Shown here: positions 45,685 to 54,218 of the stretch, in pieces
Numbering within the stretch: the stretch's first letter is position 1
Layout of the letters: each line of letters begins with the position of its first letter
DNA from: JACMLD01 sp044227095
GTDB lineage: Bacteria; Bacteroidota; Bacteroidia; Chitinophagales; Chitinophagaceae
Assembly: GCA_044227095.1 (NCBI GenBank)
Contig: JBGAFV010000002.1
Coordinates: 372,001 to 436,000 of the forward strand
Length of the DNA stretch: 64,000 bases
Direction of reading: 5' to 3'
Translations under genes and position numbers: made by a program
The notes under the pieces: generated by a model
Seen by the model: only the letters and a program-made list of their open reading frames with translations
The model's database searches: none
Told to the model about the DNA's origin: nothing

Positions 45685-46722
45685 TCAGCGGCCTGCTTTA
45701 AGCGAAGACTCACGTACAATTAAAGCCGATTTTATAACAATCGTTTGTGTGATATTTATATTTACAACGCCCTGCAAATGGTTAATTAAATTTCTTGCCA
45801 CTATCTCACCCATTTCAACACCAGGGTAATCAATGGTTGTTAGTTTTGGGGTAACAATTTTACTTACCACATCATTATTAAAACCTACCACAGCTATATC
45901 TTCTGGTATACGCAAACCATTATCTTTAAAAACCTGCATCATAATAGCGGCGCAAAAATCATTTGTAATAAAAATACCATCGGGGCGTATTTTCATTTTT
46001 ACAATCTTAAGCGCTGCTTTTACAGAATCTTCTTCGCTAAGGTCATTTACAAAAAGCATGGACTTATCAAACTCAAGGTTGTAATCTGCAAGTGCTGCCT
46101 TATAACCTTTTAAACGATCGGCATACACATTACGTTTCAAACTTGCTGTTACATGCGCAATTCGTTTACAACCCTGTTCTACCAAGTGTTCTGTAGCCTG
46201 GTACCCTGTTTTAAAATTATCAATTACAACACGTGCACCCTGGCTGTTTTCATCAACACGGTCAAAGAAAACAACGGGTATGCGCTTTTTAATAAAAGGA
46301 TCAAAATGAGAAAGATCAGTAGTGTCATATGCAAGTGATACTATTAAGCCATCTACTCTTTTATGGAAAAGGTTATGCGCATTGGCAATTTCCTTTTTAT
46401 AAGTTTCGGAAGAGTGGCCAATAATAAGATCGTATTTGGCTTCTGTAGTTATTTTTTCTATGCCTGCAAGTACCGATGTTATAAAATGACTGTTCAGCTC
46501 ATGTATAATTACGCCAATGGTTTTTGTATGCTGGTTTCTAAGATTGCTTGCAAAATTGTTAGACCGGTAACCAAGTTGCTTAGCCAGATCAAAAACCCTT
46601 TTCCTTGTATTCTTATTAACCATCCGGTGACCTTTCAATGCCCTGCTTACCGTAGTAGCTGAAATATCCAGCTGCTTTGCGATGTCATAAATGGTTATAT
46701 CTTTTTCCTGTTGCACTTGCAA
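45685..46722 (-). CDS. LacI/GalR family transcriptional regulator
   Basis: 345 residues. The N-terminal helix-turn-helix ITIYDIAKQLDISATTVSRALKGHRMVNKNTRKRVFDLAKQLGY (about 8-55) includes the hinge region. The periplasmic-binding-like ligand domain follows (IGVIIHELNSHFITSVLAGIEKI, VDGLIVSL, VVFFDRVDENSQGARVVIDN, DGIFITNDFCAAIMMQVFKDNGLRIPEDIAVVGFNND). It should repress or control susCD-2, itself and the CE15 gene through the dyads at 45405-45418 and 46775-46788. The ligand is probably a sugar or sugar acid derived from the substrate. It is located between the two predicted target units. Confidence 0.95.
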   Translation of the reverse strand: MQVQQEKDITIYDIAKQLDISATTVSRALKGHRMVNKNTRKRVFDLAKQLGYRSNNFASNLRNQHTKTIGVIIHELNSHFITSVLAGIEKITTEAKYDLIIGHSSETYKKEIANAHNLFHKRVDGLIVSLAYDTTDLSHFDPFIKKRIPVVFFDRVDENSQGARVVIDNFKTGYQATEHLVEQGCKRIAHVTASLKRNVYADRLKGYKAALADYNLEFDKSMLFVNDLSEEDSVKAALKIVKMKIRPDGIFITNDFCAAIMMQVFKDNGLRIPEDIAVVGFNNDVVSKIVTPKLTTIDYPGVEMGEIVARNLINHLQGVVNINITQTIVIKSALIVRESSLKAGR

Positions 46723-47078
46723 TGTTTAAATGAAAGTAATAATAAAGTTATATTCCGTCAACAAAGCCTGATCTTGCAATCGGTTGCAATTTAAATTTGT
46801 TTCATTACATTAGCCAAATATTATTAGGGTATTACAATAATCGTTGAACCGGTTAACAATTGCTAATACCCTTGAAATCCGTTACAAAATTCAATCTTTT
46901 CCCTGCTAATTAACCTTGCACTATACATAAATGTACTCTTGGTTTGCTGTATTACTAAATAAAATTTTTCGGTACATGAAAAAAGATCTTTGTTAATTAA
47001 TCTCATCATTTTAGGGAAATAAAGAAGCTATACAGCTATTAAAATAGTATTACTAAAAGGATATAATAAAGGGTCTTT
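46723..47078. promoter_or_regulatory. Divergent regulatory region between lacI and the CE15 gene
   Basis: 356 bases without a gene. The LacI operator (46775-46788) lies near lacI. TAAATTTG at 46792-46799, four bases after it, matches the plus-strand -7 element. GTTGAACCGGTTAAC at 46843-46857 has an 8-base palindromic core. The remaining 220 bases before the CE15 start show no structure recognised here. Confidence 0.5.
46775..46788. promoter_or_regulatory. LacI-type operator TGCAATCGGTTGCA between lacI and CE15
   Basis: The exact reverse complement of the site upstream of susC-2, extended here to TTGCAATCGGTTGCAA. It lies 52 bases upstream of the lacI start and next to a plus-strand -7 element, so it can serve both divergent genes. 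Confidence 0.7.
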
Positions 47079-48620
47079 ATGAAAAAAATAATACTCATTC
47101 CTCTTGTTCTTGTTTGCGCAAGGGTGTTTGCCCAAACGCCATCACCTGCAGATAATAAATACCCGCAGCCGGTAACATTTATTGCAGACCAGGACCGTGC
47201 AGATATGATGCGGCAGCTTGGTATAAAAAAATTGCGGCCAGGGCCCAGTGGCAATGAAGCTGATCCTAACCATGCTAATTATGACGAATCTGTGGCAAAC
47301 CCATGTCCGGTATTACCAGATGTGCTAACAACAAAAGCTGGTAAAAAAGTAACTACAGCAGATATGTGGTGGAAAATTCGCCGGCCGGAAATTGTTGAAG
47401 ATATAGAACGTGAAGTATATGGCCGCCTGCCAAAATCAATACCAAAGGTTATATGGACAATTACCATTACAGACAGGGAATTTGTTGGCAGAGTGCCAGT
47501 TATTGCAAAACAATTAATAGGACGGGTAGACAATAGCGAGTATCCTTTAATCAATGTAAACATATCTATGCTGCTTGTAGTTCCTTTAAATGTAAAAGGG
47601 CCTGTTCCGGTATTAATGATGTTTGGAAGGCCATCCTTTCCTGCACCTTCACAACCATTTGGAGACGACATGCAAAAAATTAATGATGCACTAAAAGATT
47701 TACTGGTAAAAAACAATCCAGATTTAAAAAGAATATTCGATCAGTACCCGGCATACAATCCTATTACCCGCAGCAATACAGGCTTTCCTTTTGGCCCTAC
47801 ACCATCAACAACTACAGAACTATCTCCTACAGAACAATTACTGGCAGACGGTTGGGGATATGTAACCATAGATCCTAATAGCATACAGGCAGACAATGGT
47901 GCAGGCCTTACACGTGGCATTATAGGATTGGTAAATAAAGGTCAACCAAGAAAGCCTGATGATTGGGGGGCTTTGCGTGCATGGGCATGGGGTGCAGCAC
48001 GTGGCCTGGATTACCTGGAAACTGATTCTACAGTTGATGCAAAAAAAGTTGGTATTGAAGGTGTATCACGATATGGAAAAGCTGCTCTTGTAACACTTGC
48101 ATTTGAAAACCGTTTTGCAATGGGGTTAATTGGTTCATCAGGAAAAGGTGGTACTACTTTGCACCGCAGGGTATGGGGAGAAGCCGTTGAAAGCCTTGCT
48201 GGTGGAGAATATTATTGGATGGCGGGCAATTACATGAAATACGGGGCTTCTGAAGCAACCACAGGATCTATGACTGGATGTAACCTTCCTGTTGATGCAC
48301 ATGAATTAATTGCATTATGCGCTCCAAAACCCACTTTCATAAGTTATGGCATTCCTGAAAAAGGTGATGCAAAATGGCTGGATCACCAGGGAAGTTATAT
48401 GGCGGCTATTGCAGCAGGGCCTGTTTTTAAATTACTGGGTGTACGTGACCTGGGCGTTTCTAATAATTATCAAACGGAAAAAATGCCAGCTGTAAATGTT
48501 AGTCTTTTAGACGGAGAACTGGCCTGGAGACAACATGATGGAGGCCATACGGATGCTCCTAATATGAAATATTTTATCAGTTGGGCCGATAAATTAATTA
48601 ACCACAAAAGCTCCAATTAG
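47079..48620 (+). CDS. CE15 glucuronoyl esterase (4-O-methyl-glucuronoyl methylesterase), secreted
   Basis: 513 residues; signal peptide MKKIILIPLVLVCARVFAQ. Alpha/beta-hydrolase with the CE15 nucleophile motif GVSRYGKAAL (Ser330; family pattern GxSRxGK). Also visible are WGALRAWAWGAARGLDYLE before the elbow, the following GSSGKGGTTLHRR, and the catalytic histidine in RQHDGGHTDAPN. Family knowledge: these enzymes cut ester links between glucuronic acid side groups of xylan and lignin alcohols. It stands alone on the plus strand and shares the LacI operator with lacI and susC-2, so it probably belongs to that regulon. A hairpin follows the stop. Confidence 0.88.
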   Translation: MKKIILIPLVLVCARVFAQTPSPADNKYPQPVTFIADQDRADMMRQLGIKKLRPGPSGNEADPNHANYDESVANPCPVLPDVLTTKAGKKVTTADMWWKIRRPEIVEDIEREVYGRLPKSIPKVIWTITITDREFVGRVPVIAKQLIGRVDNSEYPLINVNISMLLVVPLNVKGPVPVLMMFGRPSFPAPSQPFGDDMQKINDALKDLLVKNNPDLKRIFDQYPAYNPITRSNTGFPFGPTPSTTTELSPTEQLLADGWGYVTIDPNSIQADNGAGLTRGIIGLVNKGQPRKPDDWGALRAWAWGAARGLDYLETDSTVDAKKVGIEGVSRYGKAALVTLAFENRFAMGLIGSSGKGGTTLHRRVWGEAVESLAGGEYYWMAGNYMKYGASEATTGSMTGCNLPVDAHELIALCAPKPTFISYGIPEKGDAKWLDHQGSYMAAIAAGPVFKLLGVRDLGVSNNYQTEKMPAVNVSLLDGELAWRQHDGGHTDAPNMKYFISWADKLINHKSSN

Positions 48621-48637
48621 GTTTTTAAAAGTTACAC

Positions 48638-48674
48638 AGCAAAGCCCGGAATATACCCGGGCTTTGCTGTTTTC
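48638..48674 (+). terminator. Rho-independent terminator after the CE15 gene
   Basis: A 12-base perfect stem, AGCAAAGCCCGG (48638-48649) with CCGGGCTTTGCT (48657-48668), and a 7-base loop, followed by GTTTTC. Confidence 0.8.
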
Positions 48675-48877
48675 ATGCATCCTTTATTCTTGCTGCCAAA
48701 ATGCATCTTTCTTAGCATTAAATACTTATTTTTTGTCCGTAAATCAGGAGCTTAGTAGTTAATTATCACATGATTTATATAAACAATATTTTCTTAACAT
48801 TTACGTTCATAAAAACACATAATTTTGCGTTACAAGATTAAATAACCTTATCCAAACACCTTTCTAAACGATACCAC

Positions 48878-49144
48878 ATGCCAAGTTTTATTACCCGGGT
48901 TGAACTCCAATCTGCCACCCAAAAAGATTACCAGAAACTGGAAGAAGAAATGAAAAAAGCATCTTTTAAAGATGCAAGAAAAAAAAGTTCAAAAAAACAA
49001 ACCTTAGCACCTGCTTCTTTAGAATTTAACCGTAGCGGCAACTCATTGCTTGAAGTTACCGGTGCAGCTGCAAAAGCTGTAAGAAGAACAGGAAGGAATT
49101 ATTCGTTTACGGTTATAAAAGAACGTAAGTTAAGCCTGCACTAA
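48878..49144 (+). CDS. Small hypothetical protein
   Basis: 88 residues beginning MPSFITRVELQSATQKDYQKLEEEM. A charged helix (EEEMKKASFKDARKKSSKKQ) precedes a glycine/alanine-containing tail (LEVTGAAAKAVRRTGRNYSFTVIKERK). No family was recognised. It is flanked by terminators on both sides, consistent with a separate small transcription unit. It is basic overall. The regular codon use and clean start make a real gene likely. Confidence 0.6.
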   Translation: MPSFITRVELQSATQKDYQKLEEEMKKASFKDARKKSSKKQTLAPASLEFNRSGNSLLEVTGAAAKAVRRTGRNYSFTVIKERKLSLH

Positions 49145-49198
49145 TAAAACATTAATCAATCAGCTTTGATTGATCTTATCATTTTTGTTTAAGTAATA

Positions 49199-49230
49199 AA
49201 AGACCAATTGCATGGTCTTTTATTTTTTTA
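49199..49230 (+). terminator. Rho-independent terminator
   Basis: The stem AAAGACCA (49199-49206) with TGGTCTTT (49213-49220) has a 6-base loop and is followed by TATTTTTTT. A weaker hairpin, ATCAATCA-N4-TGATTGAT, precedes it at 49155-49174. The 330 bases from here to 49560 hold no gene, only the inverted repeat at 49437-49477. Confidence 0.8.
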
Positions 49231-49436
49231 TACCCATATAAAAAGTTTCACTCCTCTTCATTAAAGCAAATGCAGTTTTTAATTTCTGATGCGGCAATGA
49301 ATAAATACAATTGATTTAATATTGTATTTATTAATATGAGGCGTCCATACATAAGTATAAATGCGTAAATATGAGTTATACAATAACACAATAGCAAAAA
49401 GTATACGTCAATACACGTAATTCAATTATCTTTCAA

Positions 49437-49477
49437 AACGCATAACAATCTTAATTTATTAAATATCGTTATGCGTT
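49437..49477. promoter_or_regulatory. Inverted repeat AACGCATAAC-N21-GTTATGCGTT
   Basis: Perfect 10-base arms (49437-49446 and 49468-49477) around an AT-rich 21-base centre. It lies 84 bases upstream of the histidine kinase start, in a gene-free stretch. Candidate operator or transcript hairpin. Confidence 0.45.
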
Positions 49478-49560
49478 CAAAGTAATACAACTGCAAGGCC
49501 TGTATTTAGCTTTATATAAATCTTCTAAGTATATAGGATGGAATTTTACAAACTGATTAT

Positions 49561-50583
49561 ATGGTAATTCGATTTGTACAAATATTTTGTCTCTATATTA
49601 TATTCATACCTGCAATTGGCTTTAACGCTTGTAAAAAAAATGAACTTGTTGATGAACATCCTGAATTTGTACAAGCAATCCGTAGAAAAATAGATAACAC
49701 ACCAAATGAAAGTGCCGATGAACAACTTTCTTTTATTGATTCGTCTTTCAAAGCACTTCGCAATCCCGGCACTGGAGATGTTTTTGTAAAAGACAGTCTC
49801 AGGCAATACCTGTATGCGGAAAGAAAACAAGATTACATAAAGACACTTTCCTGCCTGGACAGCATGTTGGTGCTGATAAAAGATAAAGTATCTGACGAAA
49901 AATACGCCCAGAGATATGCTTTTGTTTTGTACGAAAAAGGGCAATGGTTTATGAACCTTAGGCGGTACAACGAATCGTTCCATTATATTTCTATGGCCGA
50001 AGATGCAGTTCGTACACTTGTAAAAAATAAATGTGAAATAGCAAACTATGGTTCTAAGATTGCATACCTCATGTTTGCACAGGAAAAGTACCTTGAAAGC
50101 GCAAAGTATTTTAAAAAGTATTGCGGCCTGCTATTAGCATCGTGTGAACTAGACGATTATTCACGCCTCATAAATATGCAAAGGTGCATTAACAATGTTG
50201 GTTTAAGTTACCTGCGTGCAGGTCTTGCAGATAGTGCAGCTTTATACGAAAGCAAAGCACTGAAATTAATAGAAGAAAATGAATACAGGTACCCGGCCAA
50301 CGCATATAATATCATTTATCAAAAATCTGTTATTTATGGAGATCAGGCAGAAGTGCTGATGATTAAAGAGAAATATGATGAAGCAGAAAAATTATACAAA
50401 AAAAGTATTGAAGGAACCAGCGTTTTAGATATACCATATACACAGATTACACAAATAAGACTGGCAAATCTTTACCTGAAACAAGGTAAAAATGAACAGG
50501 CACATGAGTTATTAAAAGAGCTTAAAGTGTCATTTGCTACAGTAAAGAATGAAAAACAACAGCTTAAGTGGGAAAAACTGTAG
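49561..50583 (+). CDS. TPR sensor histidine kinase, N-terminal part (stopped by in-frame TAG)
   Basis: 340 residues starting at ATG 49561 with a lipoprotein-like signal (IIFIPAIGFNAC). The body is tetratricopeptide-like helical repeats (YAQRYAFVLYEKGQWFMNLRRYNESFHYISMAEDAV, INNVGLSYLRAGLADSAALYESKALKLIEE, ADLYLKQGK-type units). It ends at a TAG (50581-50583) after QLKWEKL. The same frame stays open straight afterwards (IQYYSATNQPAKALAQLKEYELL) and joins the kinase half at 50647. The intact protein would be about 676 residues. As it stands, this half would be a periplasmic TPR protein without a membrane helix. Confidence 0.75.
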   Translation: MVIRFVQIFCLYIIFIPAIGFNACKKNELVDEHPEFVQAIRRKIDNTPNESADEQLSFIDSSFKALRNPGTGDVFVKDSLRQYLYAERKQDYIKTLSCLDSMLVLIKDKVSDEKYAQRYAFVLYEKGQWFMNLRRYNESFHYISMAEDAVRTLVKNKCEIANYGSKIAYLMFAQEKYLESAKYFKKYCGLLLASCELDDYSRLINMQRCINNVGLSYLRAGLADSAALYESKALKLIEENEYRYPANAYNIIYQKSVIYGDQAEVLMIKEKYDEAEKLYKKSIEGTSVLDIPYTQITQIRLANLYLKQGKNEQAHELLKELKVSFATVKNEKQQLKWEKL

Positions 50584-50646
50584 ATACAATATTATAGCGC
50601 TACCAATCAGCCGGCAAAAGCGCTAGCTCAATTAAAAGAATATGAA

Positions 50647-51591
50647 TTGCTGAATGATTTTGTTGAAACAAGGGACAAAAACTTCGTAAATACAGACATC
50701 GGCAAAGAATTTGAAAACCTTGAACTGAAATATTCAAATGAAAGCTTACAAAAGGAAAGCAAGGTAAAATCGCTCTATCTTATTATTGCATCTTTTACTT
50801 TTGTTTCTATTGCTATTATTACACTTTTGGTGTGGTACAATTTAAAACGTACAAAAAAACTGCACCTGCAACTCAAGCAAAAAAATGAAGAAATGCAAAA
50901 AGCATTTTTTTCGCTTGAACAAAGTCATAATGAAAATAGCCGCATTATCCGCATTGTAGCGCATGATCTTAAAAATCCTATAAGCGCCATCAGTAACTTA
51001 ATTTATTCGCTGCTAAAAAAAGATTACCCCGGAGATTTAAAAGAAGTGCTTCAGCTTATTAAAACTGCCTGTAACAACTCAATGACATTAATCAATGATT
51101 TATTGCACGAAAAAAGAGGGGCTGAGGCAATAAGAAAAGAACTTGTAGACATGAAAACCCTGATGGAGTATTGTGTTGATTTGTTGCAGGCAAAAGCAAA
51201 TGAAAAAAACCAACAGCTTACCCTTCATGCAGAAACAACTCTTTTAATGATTAACCGGCAAAAAATGTGGCGGGTAATAAGCAATATTGTAAACAATGCC
51301 ATTAAGTTCAGCCCGGAATATGCTACAATTGATATCAACCTTCAGAGAAAAGAAAGCAGTGTTTTATTGTCTGTACGGGACCCGGGCATAGGTATCCCCC
51401 TGCCAATGAGGGATAAAATATTCAGTATGTCGCCCGATGCAAACAGAACAGGTACAATAGGAGAAGAATCGCATGGTTTGGGCCTCTCCATTACCCGAAA
51501 AATTGTTGAAGAGCACCAGGGCAAAATTTGGTTCGACAGCATAGATGGCAAAGGCAGTATTTTTTATGTAGAGCTTCCGCTTTTAAATTAA
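50647..51591 (+). CDS. TPR sensor histidine kinase, C-terminal kinase part
   Basis: 314 residues from a TTG at 50647, in the same frame as the upstream half and separated from it only by a TAG and 21 codons. A transmembrane helix (LYLIIASFTFVSIAIITLLVWYNL), a coiled segment, and HisKA with His106 in RIVAHDLKNPISAISNL follow. The ATPase domain shows NIVNNAIKFSPE, DPGIGIP and GLGLSITRKIVEEHQGKIWF. No response regulator gene is adjacent. Translation of this half would need readthrough of the TAG or restart at a non-ATG codon, so the kinase is probably disrupted in this genome or the TAG is a sequence error. Confidence 0.75.
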   Translation: MLNDFVETRDKNFVNTDIGKEFENLELKYSNESLQKESKVKSLYLIIASFTFVSIAIITLLVWYNLKRTKKLHLQLKQKNEEMQKAFFSLEQSHNENSRIIRIVAHDLKNPISAISNLIYSLLKKDYPGDLKEVLQLIKTACNNSMTLINDLLHEKRGAEAIRKELVDMKTLMEYCVDLLQAKANEKNQQLTLHAETTLLMINRQKMWRVISNIVNNAIKFSPEYATIDINLQRKESSVLLSVRDPGIGIPLPMRDKIFSMSPDANRTGTIGEESHGLGLSITRKIVEEHQGKIWFDSIDGKGSIFYVELPLLN

Positions 51592-51749
51592 AACAGCAAA
51601 GTTTTCTACCTGGATGCAGGTATTTCAATAAGCACCAACTTTTTTCTTTTACGTCAATAGCAAATAGCCGTTCACATATTTTCCCCACCTGGTTATTAAT
51701 ACCTTATGCTAAAGACACGAATGTTATCTTTGGCGGATAATTTTTACTT

Positions 51750-52724
51750 ATGCTTAAGCTGGGCGTTTTTGGAGTAGGCCACCTGGGAAAGTTTCATCTT
51801 AATAACTGGAAAGAAATTAGCGGTGTAGAATTGGTTGGATTTTATGACCCCGATGATACTTCTGCGCAGGAAGTAAGTGATAAATATCAGCTGCCCAGGT
51901 TTCTTGATGCTGAAAGACTGATGGACATTTGTGATGCAATAGATGTGGTTGCCCCTACCCCATTTCATTTTGATTTGTGCGAAAAAGCTATAAAAAGAGG
52001 CAAACACGTATTTGTAGAAAAGCCGCTGGCCAATACCATGGAAGAAGCAAAGGATCTTGTAAAACTGGCAAAGGAGAGCAATGTAAAAATGCAAGTAGGA
52101 CATGTAGAACGATTTAACCCTGCTTACCTGGCTACAAAAGATCTGGATCTCAACCCCATGTTTATTGAAGTGCACAGGCTTGCACAATTTAATCCACGCG
52201 GAACTGAAGTAAGTGTGATACTGGATTTGATGATACATGATATTGACATTATTCTCAACCTTATTAAAAGCGAAGTAAAAGCCATTTCTGCCAGTGGCGT
52301 TGCGGTTATGACTGATACGCCTGATATAGCCAATGTGCGCATCGAATTTAATAACGGTTGCGTGGTAAACCTCACCAGCAGCCGCATTTCTATGAAGCGG
52401 ATGAGAAAGATGCGTGTATTTCAGAAAGACGCTTATATAGGCATCGATTTTTTAAATAAGAAAACAGAGATCATAAAATTGAAAACGCCAAAAGACCTGG
52501 ATGCATTTTCATTTGATCTTGATACGCCCAATGGCACAAGAACTATAGCAGTTCTTAACCCCATTATACCAGAAGTAAACGCTATTAAAATGGAACTTGA
52601 AAAATTCCGCGATGCTATAGTAAATAATACACCCACTATTGTAAGTGAAGTAGATGGTTACCGTGCTATGGATATTGCTCACCAGATTCTTAATAAAATT
52701 AAAAACGCTACTATCAATTCCTAA
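51750..52724 (+). CDS. Gfo/Idh/MocA family NAD(P)-dependent oxidoreductase
   Basis: 324 residues, cytoplasmic. The N-terminal Rossmann motif is LGVFGVGHLGKFHLNNW, with AIDVVAPTPFHFDLCEKAIKRGKHVFVEKPLANTMEEAKDLV carrying the conserved EKP. Next are VGHVERFNPA and the C-terminal alpha/beta domain (DLMIHDIDIILNLI). Such enzymes oxidise or reduce sugars and inositols, often in surface-polysaccharide sugar synthesis. The next gene, a sugar transferase, starts 8 bases after the stop, supporting a link to polysaccharide assembly. The substrate cannot be named. Confidence 0.9.
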   Translation: MLKLGVFGVGHLGKFHLNNWKEISGVELVGFYDPDDTSAQEVSDKYQLPRFLDAERLMDICDAIDVVAPTPFHFDLCEKAIKRGKHVFVEKPLANTMEEAKDLVKLAKESNVKMQVGHVERFNPAYLATKDLDLNPMFIEVHRLAQFNPRGTEVSVILDLMIHDIDIILNLIKSEVKAISASGVAVMTDTPDIANVRIEFNNGCVVNLTSSRISMKRMRKMRVFQKDAYIGIDFLNKKTEIIKLKTPKDLDAFSFDLDTPNGTRTIAVLNPIIPEVNAIKMELEKFRDAIVNNTPTIVSEVDGYRAMDIAHQILNKIKNATINS

Positions 52725-52731
52725 TCTCATA

Positions 52732-54141
52732 ATGCCCTCTGCAAAAAAAATCCACATAACATGGTATATTCTTAGCGATTACCTGGCGGCTGTTATAGCA
52801 TGGCTGTTGTTTACAATTATAAGAAGGGAATTGTTGCGTGAAGCGGTTTACACAGGCAGCCATCTGGATATAAACCGGCCATTGATAATTGGCATGCTAT
52901 TGCTGCCCGTTCTTTGGGTAATGTTTTATTTTATGGCAGGCAGCTATGGTTCGTTGTATAAAAAATCAAGGCTGAATGAAATGACAACGGCCTTTTCATG
53001 CACACTTGCAGGTTGCACTGTAGTGTTTTTTGTAATTGTACTGAACGATCACAATCATTCTCTTTCTTATTATTACACAGCCCTGTTCTGTTTTATAGCA
53101 CTGCATTTTTTTTTTACTGCATTGGGCAGGCTGGTATTGCTCAATATTGCCAAAAAGCAAATGCTTTCGGGTAAAGTAAAGTTTAATGCCATCCTCGCAG
53201 GCGATTATGTTACAGCTGAAAAATTGTATACGCAAACCAACGAACAGTTAAAACAATCAGGGATTTATTATACAGGTTATGTAAGCAATGAAAAAAATGT
53301 AGCCACAAACTTCCTTCCACATCTCGGCAACATGAATGAACTGGAAAAAATTATTGAAAAAGAAAATATTGTAAACGTTGTTATTGCAATAGAAAACCCG
53401 GTTAAAAAAGAAACTGAAGATCTCATAAACAGGCTGAGCGAAAAAGAAGTTGACATTAATATTGTACCAAGTACACTGGACATAATTGCCGGTTCGGTAA
53501 AAACAGAAAATGTATTAAGCCCTTTGCTCTCCGTTATTGGTACAGACATTATTCCGCAATGGCAGCAAAATATAAAACGGCTTCTTGACATTATCATTTC
53601 CATTGCTGGTATTACTATTTTAAGTCCGTTAATACTGTATGTTGCATTGCGTGTGCGCCTTTCATCAAAAGGACCGGTTTTGTTTAAACAGGAAAGGATT
53701 GGTTACAAAGGCAAGCCGTTTTTTATTTATAAATTCCGTTCTATGTATGCTGATGCGGAAAAAAATGGCCCGGCACTTTCTTCTTCTAATGATCCACGTA
53801 TAACACCTTACGGAAAAACCTTGCGCAAATGGAGGCTGGATGAATTGCCGCAATTGTTCAATGTAATAACTGGTGAAATGAGCCTGGTAGGACCAAGACC
53901 GGAAAGAAAATATTATATAGACCAGATTTTACAGCAAACCCCATATTTCAAATACCTGCTTAAAACAAAACCCGGCTTAACATCCTGGGGCATGGTACAG
54001 TTTGGCTATGCAGAAAATGTAAGCCAGATGATAGAACGCATGCAGTACGACCTCATTTACATTGAGAATATTTCGCTGAAACTCGATTTTAAAATCATGC
54101 TATACACTTTCAGAATAATTTTTTTAGGTAAAGGCGTATAA
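52732..54141 (+). CDS. Undecaprenyl-phosphate sugar phosphotransferase (bacterial sugar transferase)
   Basis: 469 residues from ATG 52732, preferred over an upstream start that would overlap the oxidoreductase gene. Four or five N-terminal membrane helices (YILSDYLAAVIAWLLFTIIR, IIGMLLLPVLWVMFYFMAG, and onward) precede a nucleotide-binding-like middle and a fifth helix (IIISIAGITILSPLILYVAL). The C-terminal transferase core shows LSSKGPVLFKQERIGYKGKPFFIYKFRSM, LRKWRLDELPQLFNVITGEMSLVGPRPE and KPGLTSWGMVQ. It starts exopolysaccharide or O-antigen repeat synthesis by placing a sugar-phosphate on undecaprenyl phosphate at the inner membrane. Probably co-transcribed with the oxidoreductase. Confidence 0.92.
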   Translation: MPSAKKIHITWYILSDYLAAVIAWLLFTIIRRELLREAVYTGSHLDINRPLIIGMLLLPVLWVMFYFMAGSYGSLYKKSRLNEMTTAFSCTLAGCTVVFFVIVLNDHNHSLSYYYTALFCFIALHFFFTALGRLVLLNIAKKQMLSGKVKFNAILAGDYVTAEKLYTQTNEQLKQSGIYYTGYVSNEKNVATNFLPHLGNMNELEKIIEKENIVNVVIAIENPVKKETEDLINRLSEKEVDINIVPSTLDIIAGSVKTENVLSPLLSVIGTDIIPQWQQNIKRLLDIIISIAGITILSPLILYVALRVRLSSKGPVLFKQERIGYKGKPFFIYKFRSMYADAEKNGPALSSSNDPRITPYGKTLRKWRLDELPQLFNVITGEMSLVGPRPERKYYIDQILQQTPYFKYLLKTKPGLTSWGMVQFGYAENVSQMIERMQYDLIYIENISLKLDFKIMLYTFRIIFLGKGV

Positions 54142-54218
54142 ATAATGCCTGCCTGCATAATTATTCTGTCTTAACCCCGTTAATAGCTTGTACACTATTC
54201 GCTCATTTTCAATTATTT

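Noticed and set aside
49546..49983. 145-residue minus-strand frame opposite the TPR kinase
   Set aside because: It is antisense to well-formed TPR repeats and has a shadow-like composition with many Phe, Tyr, Ile and Cys.
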